From NCBI GenBank assembly GCA_026745465.1, contig JACYXH010000791.1, forward strand, positions 62,001 through 126,000: a stretch of 64,000 nucleotides of DNA, written 5' to 3'. Positions 33,773 through 44,535 of this stretch are shown one piece after another; position 1 is the first letter of the stretch; every line of letters starts with the position of its first letter. Below the pieces are notes generated by a model that was not told the DNA's origin, did no database searches, and saw nothing but the letters and a program-made list of their open reading frames with translations. The position numbers were made by a program, and so were the translations under genes. This DNA is from Lota lota (taxonomy: Eukaryota > Chordata > Actinopteri > Gadiformes > Lotidae).

Positions 33773-34480
33773 AAATGTTGGCAGCATAGCTTTCACTAAA
33801 GTTAATCCTGCTTTAAGTACAGTGAGGCCACCAACATGAAACTGTGATTTATTGTTAACAGTTTTAAAGGTTTGAATAGTTCAAATAACACAACTTGTGT
33901 TTGAAGAAATCAATTAAACAGATCCAGAAAATATTTTTAAGTAGATTATTAATTAATTAAAATATCAAACAGTTTTGGGCTAGGAAAATAACACAACTTA
34001 AAAAATATCAAGCAGAAACTTTTAAGTATTGAACTTAATACAAGCTACAGAAGATGCCTGTTAATCTTAATCAAAGCTAAAACATTATTATTTAAGAAGT
34101 ACAGTTAAACTTAAACTAAGTCCAAACATATCACCACTGTTTTTGTAATCAAATTAGATGGGTCATGGTGTCATTAACAATTCAATATTAGTTATATCTA
34201 ACACAGTTAATAGATTTCCACCGGGTATTGGAATTAGAGTCATATAATTGCAATTGTAAAAACAATCTTTGCCGATTCATTCACAAAGTGATTCAGTGCC
34301 ATTCTTCAGTTATCTTGCCTTCTTTGTCATCTTCTTTATTCTATAATTTATAAAGGACACAACATACTTCCTGTTATTACATGTAAACAGAAAGGCACGG
34401 AGACATGGAAACTGCATCATACATAATTATTAGTGTGTACAAATTTAATATTTCCTTGGTGGGTCTTTAAATAAACATAC
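33627..34480. other. AT-rich spacer
   Basis: Contains (AT)n at 33715-33769; otherwise nothing recognised. Confidence 0.5.
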
Positions 34481-34666
34481 CTGTATGACACCATCTGGAC
34501 TACAGACAGGAGACTGAGAGGCATCTTGGTTAGGTAAAGTGGTTCTACTGCTACAAATTCTCCAGGATGATATCTCCTGAGATCCCTCAGACAGCATGGG
34601 CCAGGGCCGCTGACCAATACCAGCTGGTTGAAGCAAGCCCACTGCTTGTTCCTCTGCTATAAGGAC
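34481..34666 (-). CDS. Exon of an unrecognised spliced gene
   Basis: Minus-strand 186-bp open exon bounded by a good acceptor (TTTTTTCATCGCAG) and a canonical donor (ACAG|GTATGT). It reads VLIAEEQAVGLLQPAGIGQR and ends QSPVCSPDGVIQ. Its length is a multiple of three, and it is phase 0 at both ends, as is the upstream exon at 34807-34926. I do not recognise the protein. The matched phases and consensus splice sites are the only evidence; codon and domain support is lacking. Confidence 0.4.
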
Positions 34667-34806
34667 CTGCGATGAAAAAATTGATATTTAGTTTCACCAC
34701 CTGCGCACTGAGTTTTTGAAATTACTCAGCTTGTGACATTCAAATCACACTAAAATCATTTAGCATTGCGGTTCAGTTTTTAGGAGCAATTTGAAGGCAG
34801 ACATAC

Positions 34807-34926
34807 AGAGACCAGGGCACAGATTGTGGCTTCATCTTGCTGTGACAAGGGTTTTGATGGGGATCGCATTCTTCTGAGAAACATGCTGTGCCACTTCTGC
34901 CTGAGCTGGAACACCAATTTTGCTGT
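34807..34926 (-). CDS. Upstream exon of the same unrecognised gene
   Basis: Minus-strand 120-bp open exon with acceptor TTCTTAACTGATTGTCAG and donor TCT|GTATGT. It reads TAKLVFQLRQKWHSMFLRRM, then SPSKPLSQQDEATICALVS. Phase 0 at both ends, it would join the 34481-34666 exon in frame. The basic/Gln-rich peptide gives no family. Confidence 0.38.
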
Positions 34927-36146
34927 CTGACAATCAGTTAAGAAAAAGGATAAACATGGACACATGACAAAAAACATGAAACAAAACAAAGGTTATGAAT
35001 GTAACTACGGCTCCTGATGATCACATTAGCGCTATAGCTTGCATTGGCACCTGCATTTTCATCATGCCCATGCGCAGGTTGAGTACCAATAAAGTTATCT
35101 GCCACCTCTGTGATGTAGATCACATGCCCCCACTATGAACTACATGTACACGCGGAAAATATTTAGTACAAAATGTTTCCATTTCGCAAGACACTTTTAT
35201 CCAAAGTGCCCAGGTAGATACATGTCTATGTCTGTGGTCATGAGTCAAACAAAAAAATTATTGGGGTTTAAAGGTAATTTGTGGGCAGGTCAGTTAAAAT
35301 ATACAAAATAAGCTGAGAAAGACTAACCAGCCAAAACATGCCAAAAAAGAATTCCCCCCGCTTACCCCTCCTTTTCCAACAATTACGACAGCCTATTCTG
35401 GCCTGTATTGTGTAAGGTGCCAGTAGGTACCTTACATGCAAAAAAGCATGTATTAAATTAATTTTAATCACACCATGGTCGATTTTTCATTGCTCTGGCC
35501 TGCGAAAAAATCTGTTTAACCAATCAGAATGTGGTATCTTAGTCAGATGTTTATCTTTATCGCAACAGTTTCGTTTTGCATACCAACTTACTCCGAAAGA
35601 GTGATAGCTTACTTTTAGTTATTGAACATGGAATCAACCTAAAAAAAAGAATGTCTCCAAAATATTGATGTGTTAAAGAATGCTTGTCATCACTGGCTAT
35701 ATGAGGGGCGTCCAAAAGAGGGTTAAGCTTCTCGATCACATGAATATAACATGACCGTGTGCGTGGAAGTTGTGGAGCTTTGTCTGAATCAAAGGGTTGA
35801 CTTTGCTCTTTGAAGAATGACGAAGCGTTCCCGTGTGAGCGTGAAACTGTTAAAAGTTCTGTAACACTATGATGGGCCTCACCTACTAGAGAGGAGACTC
35901 TTGATTGCATACATTAAATACTATTTTATTCTACAAATGTGTGCTGCTTTGCATTTAGAAGTCTCATTTGTCCTTTACTATGTCAAATGAATTGCAATGA
36001 CACACTGCACATTTAATTGTATAATTGTTTACATTTGTGGCGAGAAAGTGGTCACGCTTAATGCTCTTGGTATTGGGAACAGATCTGGACTTTTATAGTC
36101 CTTTGAAGTCCCTGGTCATCCAAATCCAAGCACGTCAATGTGTTGA
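34927..36146. other. Spacer, no recognised gene
   Basis: Holds a 117-codon minus-strand frame (35557-35910) with no recognisable motif; otherwise nothing seen. Confidence 0.35.
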
Positions 36147-36520
36147 CATACTTGCCAACCTTGAACCCTGAGAAATAGAGATTTTCCGAAACAGGGGGCT
36201 CTAGGTGTCCTCCACCAGGAACTAGATCTGTTCCGCAGACTTAAAAAAATAAAACTGTTTATGACAATATATTTTTTTTTTCCTTAGCTCATAGACTTGA
36301 TGAGTGCTGCCTTACAGATGGTCAATCACAACATGCAGCCGTCTCAATGCGTTGCGTTATGATTTAATCAGTAGCGTAACTTTAAACTGTTAGCCTACAG
36401 ACAACCATCCCAGTCTCTTCGCGTTTTGATTGGATAGTAACTTCATATTAAACTATGACAATCCACGTTAACCAGCCACGTAGATACAGGCGGCAGATAA
36501 AAAGAGGGTTGGCAAGGATG
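36147..36520. mobile_element. Non-autonomous hAT-like MITE
   Basis: Begins CATACTTGCCAACCTTGA and ends with the near-inverse AGAGGGTTGGCAAGGATG, giving imperfect 15-18 bp inverted ends of the 'cttgccaacc' type common in fish hAT elements. It is 374 bp with no coding capacity. No 8-bp duplication was evident. Confidence 0.55.
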
Positions 36521-37998
36521 TTCATAGATTCAAAGTTAATGTTGCTTGTCATCCATCAAAGTTTGATAAAGAACAAATAATATTTACTATGATAAAATGT
36601 TGTCAAATTGTTTACATTAGATTTTCCTGCGATTTACCGGCAGTGGCAGTGATATGGTATGAGCAGTTTGATTGACATCTTTAAGGCCCAACTGGGTCGA
36701 ACCATTGGGCAAACGAGTTCAAAATATGTGTTATCAGGGACACCTGTGTTTATCTATTTATTAAGCCTCTGTGAAAAGCCAGCCGTTTAATTTGGAATCT
36801 CATGTAAAGGATGTGGGACCAGGACAAGTAGGCTAATGTTTGTGATTGGTCAGGCTTATGATAAGAGCCATTGGTAAATAAGGTGTTAAGTCACTCCTGA
36901 TTGTAGATATCCCACCTTAATAACATCCAGCTCCACTACAGAAAAGCAGTTTTCTTTATATGCGTTTATCTACAGATTGGCTGGAAAACATTTATTACTT
37001 TGACTATGCACAGTCAATATTAAAAAGACCTAAGCAAACCTATGTTAAAGCAAAGTGCACATTTGGGTGACCAGGGACTCTACTTCCCATATTTCGAAAC
37101 CTGTTACATATGCTGGTTTTGATTAAACAGTTTTTACATCGTGATAATGGAGATCTTGTAAAGCCATTTGAAAAAATGAATTAGCTTTTTAGTCACCACC
37201 ACCACCACCACCACCTCTCATCCGATCAAATGCCCATAAAAATACGTTGATGGAAACAAAGATCCTTCAGCAGATTTACACTCCTTCAGCAGAATACACA
37301 GGCTTTTAAGGTAAAAGAGCATGTGCATGTGTATTACCTTATCGTATACATTACAACCATACATTATAACTTTTTCAGAAGTATCTGTGTGGAGTGTCAA
37401 TAGAGCAAAAATGAATACATGCCTCATCCCATAATACTTTATGTACAGTTTTGTACGCTTTGGCGTACCTATAGCTAATCTGAGTGAACATACTAACCCT
37501 GCTGATGAAGAAGCTGCACTTGTGGGTACTAGCAGCATATCTGTGAATGCTGGAGCTAAACATGTGGGTGAAAGAGCTGCCAAGTGGGGGCGTAAGGGTA
37601 AACCAATGCACATCATACGATGCCTAGGCCTGACACTTGGTACTACCAAAGGTCAGGAGAATTCCACCCCAGAGGGGGAAGAGAATACAAGCCCCCAGTT
37701 ACTACCAATGGGAACACGCGAGCCACCGGTAGAGCCAAACGAGGCGGGGCTAGATGTAAAACCACTGACTCAGGAAAAACCTGCACGGGAGTGAAAGAAA
37801 AAAGTACAGGGGTTGAAACAGAGTTCAGGAATGGAGGGGGTCAAGATTTGATGGACCCAATTTAAACTAATAAGCAAAAAGAGCGTTTTTTTAAGAATGT
37901 GCCTACGAACAAGTTTTGTACAATATACTCATGTCATTATACTATGCTGTTACTCTGTATGCCAAAATGTAACTGTAGCAAACTCCACTTCCTACACG
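36521..37998. other. Spacer with one unassigned open frame
   Basis: Contains (CAC)n at about 37196-37217 and a plus-strand 117-codon frame at 37441-37794. The rest is AT-rich and unremarkable. Confidence 0.4.
37441..37794 (+). CDS. Unrecognised 117-codon open frame
   Basis: The frame contains VPIANLSEHTNPADEEAALV and KWGRKGKPMHIIRCLGLTL, then a Pro/Glu-rich tail. Amino-acid composition looks protein-like, with no low-complexity repeat. No domain, splice site or neighbour supports a function. It may be part of an old mobile element or a chance frame. Confidence 0.22.
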   Translation: MYSFVRFGVPIANLSEHTNPADEEAALVGTSSISVNAGAKHVGERAAKWGRKGKPMHIIRCLGLTLGTTKGQENSTPEGEENTSPQLLPMGTREPPVEPNEAGLDVKPLTQEKPARE

Positions 37999-38295
37999 CC
38001 ACCTAGGTGGCTTTTCCCACTCCACCTAGGTGACTTTCCTCAGGCTCCTCCAAACCAATGGACACAGGGTGGTGAAAATTCGGTTTATTGTAAAGGTTGC
38101 ATAGAATGAGGCATGCAGCTAATGCTGCCATGCTGGAGAGCTCTCCCTGAGTGTGTGTGGTGGTGGCTGGTTTAACCTGTGCACACTGATTGCTCAATGT
38201 GCAACAGGTGTGCAGCCCCAGAGTCCAATCAGTCTGACTCGGGGCAGGTGAGGCTGCTTAAACCAGCCACCATCCACACACACTCCCACAGTAAC
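37999..38295 (-). repeat. LTR-like dispersed repeat, copy 1
   Basis: About 297 bp ending (plus strand) CACACTCCCACAGTAAC and starting CCACCTAGGTGG. It is the reverse complement of the copies at 44170-44482 and 50547-50800. On the minus strand it carries ACAATAAACC, as LTRs do. The block GTGCACACTGATTGCTCAAT is shared by all three. Confidence 0.85.
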
Positions 38296-39078
38296 TTTAT
38301 TATTTTTTTATTTTATATTACATAACCTCATAACAAAAAAAAAAATGTATTTACTATTTGTATGAATATCTTATCTTTTTTCCAAACATTGTAATCTCTT
38401 TATCTTATGATTTTTTACATGAATGAGTTGTTTCAGCCAAAAAAGCGCTTTTGTATTGTTTAAATGTATGTATTCAGTATGAAGCGGTAACAAACGATGA
38501 CATCATTGAAGAGTGCACCTTGCTGCTGGGGGCTTTCCAACTTCGAGCAACCTGTAGCAAGTGCACTTAGAGTAGCAACTGTTTTAAACTAGTCTAACCA
38601 AAAAACTTGCTGACTATTGTATAAACTGGGTAATAAAACTGAAAAATGCCTATTAGAGCTTCCCTATAAAAGATGGGGATACAGTACATTAGAAGGCGAC
38701 ATTTAGGGGGAGGATCAAGGAAGATCAAGACTGTGGACGAAGCAGGAGGAAAGGACAAAGGATCCAAGTTGCCAGCTCCCTTCAGCAGAAGATGTTTTTA
38801 TTTTTTCTTCTTCATGTAAGACTACTTCTGTAAGGTAATCTCTTTTTGATTTGATATGTTATATAAATAAATATCCAGTCTCCAAAGGACTTGGACTAAA
38901 GACATTTCTGGTTTCTCCTTTGCTTAACTACCCTTGCTAAAGTAGACATACCCAACAAACAAGCTATAAACAAGAAATAAGAAATAGACCTCTTCTTTAC
39001 CATAAGGATGAAACTCAATACTGGATTCGCACGAAATAGTAATACTACGAAGGAGTCCCAGGGAGGTAAGGGCTCTTT
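38296..39078. other. AT-rich spacer
   Basis: No recognised gene or element. Confidence 0.4.
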
Positions 39079-39457
39079 GTTGTGTGTACGGCAGAACAAG
39101 CGGACCCAAATGCAGGACACAGAACAGGCAGAGACGAAAAACGGTCCCATGGGCCAAATCGGGTATGCGCTCTCCGAAGCCTCTTGTCTCCTGCGCGCGC
39201 CCGAGGGGACGATAAAAGACACCAATCCACGGAGATCGTGGCTTCTTCTTTCATTGCGACCTCCCTCTCGACGGAGCACGCTTCAGAGAACCAAGTCCAG
39301 CGCTGATGTTTAGAGATACCGCCGTGTTATGCCTATTGTCTAGTCTATTTGTAATAACCCAAAGTGTAATTAAAGTAGTCCACGCCTATTTCAATTCTAC
39401 CCTCCGGTTCCTGGTGTCTTAGTTCAAGGTGTCTCCTCTATTTAAACTTATTAACAC
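39079..39457 (+). mobile_element. Probable solo LTR of a second retrovirus-like family
   Basis: Begins TGTTGTGTGTACGG and closes near AACACAAC. It has an ATAAAAGACACC TATA-like site at about 39212 and a 3' AATTAAAGT, in LTR-like order. An 85-bp internal block (39219-39303) recurs in the endogenous retrovirus at 28471-28556. Borders and target duplication are not firm. Confidence 0.45.
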
Positions 39458-40161
39458 AACTAAAACCAATTTTGGGGTTTCAAACGTAGTAAATTGTCTT
39501 ATATGATCGTCAACATAGTAATCTATGCCGTTTTATCACAGTTACTAAAATAAGTCCCCAATTTGGAGAGAAAAGGGATAAAATCCTATGTTTTTGCCAT
39601 TATTCCCAAAACATCTACGTGAATGTTCCACTCTGCTGCGAACGCAGGTGGTGTTCTTTCCGTGACCCACTGGCGGTGCCGGTGTGTGTGGACGTGTGGA
39701 GCTCTGTCTGGGCAGCAGTTGACTGCGGTGTTCGAGAGAACGTTGAGCTTGTCGGACACTTATAGTATAACGCTACGGGGTGTGGCGCATTTCATATACA
39801 ACTTTGCTCATTATAATGCTCGTACACAACGACGGTACTACAAATCACAACGCTTTCGTGAGTCGTAACCATGGGGATAACAACGGCCCCTCTTTCCTAA
39901 AACTCTCAAGGCAAAACTTTTTTTTTTTAATCTCAGTGTTTTTTTTTTAATCTCAATTTAACCCACTGTTAAATTCCAGCTATAACAGTGGGTTCACTGG
40001 CTCTTTAAGTTGACAAGCTAACCTTCTCACCCGCATAATTACTTCTAAAAAACAGGTTGCTTACAGTGAGTGTTCTCCACGCTGCCGGTAAGTGTAGCTA
40101 GCAGTTTGCACGAGCAAACGAGCGGCACAAGACGGTCTATCAGCAGCAGCGGAGTTTAGAC
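39458..40161. other. Spacer
   Basis: No gene recognised. Its last eight bases (GTTTAGAC, 40154-40161) are the target duplication of the next element. Confidence 0.5.
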
Positions 40162-40807
40162 CAGTGATCCCCAACCACCGGGCCATGGCCCGGTACCGGG
40201 CCGTGAGGCATTTGTTACCGGGCCGCACAGAAAGAATAAATAATTTATATTATTTCCGTTGTATTGATTATTAGAGTCTGAAAGGTGTTTTATAAAAAAT
40301 AAAAAAATGCCGGACTTTCTCCGATGTAACATTCGCCTGTGCCTCTTGACACGTCAAGACGCTTGTCTTGGTCACGTGATACGTTACTCAAAAGATAAGC
40401 CCGCAAACTAGCGAAAATGAGTAAAAAACAAACGTCTTTGGAGAGCTTCTTTACAAAGGGGAAAAGGCCAACTGAGGAGCCAGAAGAGGAGCCTACGACC
40501 TCCAAGAAAAAGAAAGCTTCTTTTAACAGACAATACCAGGAGTCATACTTAAAATACGGGTTTATCGCAACAGGTGACTCTCACGCACAAAGTCCGCTCT
40601 GCATAATATGTGGTGACAAGCTAGCAAACGAGGCAACTGATTCAGCGTTATGGTGAGTTGTATTTTTTATGCACTTAACATTCGTTTTTATGCCGGTCGT
40701 GTTATTTTATTTTTGCTGTATTTATCTGCCACACCTTGAAGGCTGGTCCGTGAAAATAATGCCTACATTAAACCGGTCCGTGGGACAAAAAAGGTTGGGG
40801 ACCACTG
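40162..40807 (+). mobile_element. 646-bp non-autonomous hAT element with 8-bp target duplication
   Basis: Inverted ends CAGTGATCCCCAACC and GGTTGGGGACCACTG match at 14 of 15 positions. The element is flanked by perfect GTTTAGAC duplications (40154-40161 and 40808-40815). It is an internal-deletion derivative that keeps the transposase's first exon and both ends but no catalytic domain. Confidence 0.95.
40417..40656 (+). pseudogene. N-terminal exon of a ZBED-type hAT transposase
   Basis: A 79-codon frame begins MSKKQTSLESFFTKGKRPTE with a basic, acidic-patch start. It continues with a BED-like zinc-finger opening, YLKYGFIATG...PLCIICGDKLANEA, whose CxxC pair is present while the downstream His pair is missing. 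A donor-like GTGAGT follows the codons for SALW at about 40652. In the parental element this would splice to the remaining BED finger and the hAT catalytic domain, both deleted here. If still transcribed it would give only a truncated DNA-binding peptide. Confidence 0.7.
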
Positions 40808-40815
40808 GTTTAGAC

Positions 40816-41817
40816 GACAGAGGCAAAGTCATGACCCGCCCTACTCTGACTCTCATTGGCTATTACTCGTTGATAACTTGGATGAGACGTAGACACCCCC
40901 CCCCCCCCCATCCCCCCATTTACTTTTTGCTAATTTATTTGGGCGAATTTCGCCGAAAGGTGACAAGTTTACACCCCTGGACACACACACACACACACAC
41001 AGGTTTAATAGTAGATGCCGTTTATGTGTGATTTTGTGCCACCTACTGGCGAAGTGGTACACTTAAGAGAAATGACTGTAATTGACACTGTGATGTCATG
41101 GAATGAGATATCAACACAAAATGTTGTACACATGTTAAGGGAGGCGTCCTCTATGTTCCTGGCAAGTTTCAAGTTCAATTTTTTCGACATGCAATTTTTA
41201 CACGTGTTAAGGAGGGTGGCCTCTATGTGAGCCAATTAGTGTCAGGTCCCTGACTACTTCTCAGGTGTAATTGTGATTGATTTAATATTGATTTTACATT
41301 TTCGCACAAGTTTGCCATTTTTTTTATTCTTTCAAAATTTCAATTATAACTGAGTAAGGCATGTGTATGAGATTTTGGGTAATTTGGAGTTTTGGTTGAT
41401 CCGACAATTTCATTTGTACAGCAAAATCTATCCTGACGGACATTAAGGATCCAAGAGGCAAACATTTTCAGCATGCGAAATAAGGCATGTACACCAAGTT
41501 TCAGAATTGTATATGCATTGGGGCAGCGGGGCTGATTGTTTGACTTTGACCGGAAATTATAAGCGCCCCCTATAGTAATTTCGGCACCAACAGAGCCATA
41601 GTTGAAATTCGACCCTTCTGCCAACTTACTTACAGTGTGGGGTTGTGCCCCATATTAAGCCAAAGCACCCCTAACGCTGGAAGTAGTCAACCCTTGAATG
41701 TGATTTTTTCATGAAAGGTTTTTGAAACATGACAAACTAAAGAATGTGGCAGAATATCACTTTTCTTTAAATAAGAATAATGACATCAGAATCTTTTTTT
41801 ATTTCAACCTAAATCAT
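40816..41817. other. Spacer
   Basis: Has a C run at about 40892-40909 and (AC)n at 40980-41001. Phrases such as 'gccacctactggcgaagtgg' and 'gcgccccctatag' suggest old dispersed fish repeats. No gene recognised. Confidence 0.4.
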
Positions 41818-42640
41818 GGAGGACATGGAGATAGTCTCGAACATTTATAGGTATAGGGTGAGGTATTGAACGGAATCAAAGCACAAACCTGTGGAATAGA
41901 CACAATATGCTCATACCAATGAGCCATTGGGCAGTGAGAAAGAACAGGGGAAAAGCAGTACATGTTTGAGAAGTGGGTGTTTTCTCCACATTTGTGATGA
42001 AAAAATGGGGTCCATGTAGGGTCAAATTGAGTCAATGACAAATTTTAAAATGGAAGGCACAGACCAGAAAAGTAGGTTTCGTTCAAATTGGGAGGAGTGT
42101 TTGGGAGCTATGGCTACTTCCATCAAATGCAGCGGTTTGCTGAAATGTATTTTTGGGTGTAGCGGCCAGATCGTTTAGAATTTCAGAACTCTTTTGATCA
42201 ATTTAGCTAATTAGGCTCCATATAATCCAAAAAAGCTAATTTGTTGTTAAATTGACATGTGGTCAAACAGAAGACTTATCTATTTTTACCAAATTTTCTT
42301 GGAATCTCTGGAGCCTCATTAGTAAAAGTTATAAAAAGAGTTCTGAAATTCAAAACAGTATGGCTACAGCCCAAAATACTTTTCAGCACACTGCCACATT
42401 GGATGGAAGAAGCCATAGCCAATTCTACCCTACATGGACCCCATCTTTCCCATTAATACCAGACAATGCGAGTGCCAGAGAAAATGAAAACGCCCACTTC
42501 TCAAAAATTTACGGATTTTCCCGTTCTCATTGGTTTGAACATATGGTGTCTATTCCAGAGGTTTGTCGTTAGATTCCGGTCTATAACTCACTCTATACCT
42601 ATCAATGTTTGAGATTATCCCCATCAATCAATAAAATAGG
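41818..42640. repeat. Foldback repeat with arms of about 0.35-0.4 kb
   Basis: The left arm (about 41818-42217) and right arm (about 42305-42640) are imperfect reverse complements. Matched landmarks: AGAAGTGGGTGTTTTC with GAAAACGCCCACTTCT, TGGGGTCCATGTAGGGT with ACCCTACATGGACCCCA, and AATTTCAGAACTCTTTT with AAAGAGTTCTGAAATT. The spacer is about 90 bp. A further half unit lies at about 42885-42985. Confidence 0.85.
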
Positions 42641-44169
42641 TTATTACTTCATTTGTTTGTCACGTTCCAAAAATGGTCTGCATAACACACTTACTTTTTA
42701 AGAATCTACCAATCTAACCTTGAAGTGAAATGTCTGTTAATAACTAAGTGGGTAGAGCACTGACCTTCAAAGCAAAAGGTAAATGGTTCAAATCCAACCA
42801 GGAACTTAATGTTTTGAGAGACCATTTCAACAAGACCTATCATTTGGAATGCACACCCCATTTTAAACGTAAAATTATTTCACAGAATCAACTTCACCCT
42901 ATATGGACGCCATTTTTTGCCATGACAACCATACAGTGTGAATGCTAGAGTAAATGACAAAACAAATTTGTGTTGGGAAAATGCCACACTAATTTGTGCC
43001 TGTGGAACAAGAGAGCTAAACAAGAGAGGTTTAAAAAAGTGGTTAACTGAACTCACAAGCATATTTCATATGAAAGAGATACGTTATTTATCAGGGAATC
43101 CTGAAACTTTCTTCAAGATATGGCAGCCGATTCGTTTTGATTTACAGCATCTTCTGAACCAATGCTGGGAATTCCAAATTTGATCCCTACTAAAAGTTCC
43201 ACTACAAGGGAGATTTTATTGGTTATAATGAGGTCTATATTTAATTATGGTGGCAATGATGGTAGTGGTCATGATATTGTTGGGATTGCGATTGTCGTAT
43301 GTACCGTTTGTACTAGGCGCTGCCTAGTAACACTCACCTAATGATAACCTAGAATTGGGTTCTCCATCTTAAATCTAAATGTGGTCTTGCTCTACCCTGC
43401 ATTCAGTGGTACTATTGGTTTGCCCAAATCCGACAAATGACAACACGGATTACAAATAGACAAGACTCTGAATGGATCCAGTTGGATGCAAAATGTTGGA
43501 CATTGGCTAAGCTAAATGTTGAACTTTGTTAAAGTAGAAAATATATAAAAAATGTATGTGTTGTATAACTCCCTTCTGGCATGGTAAGATTGCAAGGCAT
43601 TTCTCTGATTTTAATCTCAAATAGACAAACTTTCTCCTATTGTAGACAACCTTGATTTACCAAAAGCATTGTTTGAACCAGACTTGCATCTATGGTATGC
43701 TCATGGGATTAAGACCTTCTCAGATCTGGTTAATAATAACTCAACTTTTTTAAAATCCTTCCAAGATCAAATTTCTTAAAATATCTTCAATTTACATGTA
43801 ATTTCCACATTATATATTAACAAACGGTTTAGAGGACAACACAATGACATTGAAAGCCTGAATTATCATATTATTGTTTTATTATATATCATATATATGT
43901 TATTATTTTTAGATTATTATTTAAGCATATTTTAAAGGGGAAATAACAAGAAAAGGAGATATAGTTGACATTGCCTGATGAGGGTAGGACGGATATGTGT
44001 GACGAGTCATGAGTATTCAGTTCTTCTACTAACATGGTAGGTGGGTACTGTTACACTCCAATCAGACTCCACAGAATGAGCGCAACAATTTATTTGGACT
44101 GTAGTATGATCCTGAAACCTTTTTTCTGGAGCTGCAACAAAATTATTGAATTATGGGACTTTGTGCATG
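42641..44169. other. Spacer with a tRNA-like remnant
   Basis: Apart from the tRNA-like sequence at 42743-42800 and the half unit of the foldback family, no gene or element is recognised. Confidence 0.4.
42743..42800 (+). repeat. tRNA-like pseudogene or SINE head
   Basis: AAGTGGGTAGAGCACTGACC resembles a D-arm/A-box and GGTTCAAATCC a T-arm/B-box, about 30 bp apart as in tRNAs. The acceptor stem is not intact, so it is a remnant and not a working tRNA. Confidence 0.4.
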
Positions 44170-44482
44170 TTGCTGTGGGAGTGTGTGTGGATGGTGGCTG
44201 GTTTAAGCAGCCTCACCTGGCCCGAGTCAGACTGATTGGACTCTGGGGCTGGGTGGGGCTGCACACCTGTTGCACATTGAGCAATCAGTGTGCACAGGTT
44301 AAGCCAGCCTCCACCACACACACTCAGGGAGAGCTCTCCGGCATGACAGCATGGAGCACCATCTGCATGCCTCATTCTATGCAACCTTTACAATAAACCG
44401 CATTTTAAACATTACCACCCTGTGTCCATTGGTTTGGAGGAGCCTGAGGAAAGTCACCTAGGTGGAGTGGGAAAAGCCACCT
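44170..44482 (+). repeat. LTR-like dispersed repeat, copy 2
   Basis: Starts TGTTGCTGTGGGAGTGTGTG, includes ACAATAAACCGC near 44392 and ends with the CACCTAGGTGG block. It is in opposite orientation to copy 1. Confidence 0.88.
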
Positions 44483-44535
44483 GAGGCATGCAGATGGTGC
44501 TCCATGCTGTCATGCCGGAGAGCTCTCCCTGAGTG
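44483..44535 (-). repeat. Inverted 53-bp fragment of the same repeat
   Basis: Reverse complement of 44322-44374, with landmark GAGAGCTCTCC on both. It lies directly at the end of copy 2, so the locus can fold into a hairpin with a loop of about 108 bases. Confidence 0.88.

Noticed and set aside
42743..42800. Functional tRNA gene
   Set aside because: A- and B-box-like blocks exist but acceptor and anticodon stems do not pair; treated as a tRNA-like remnant.
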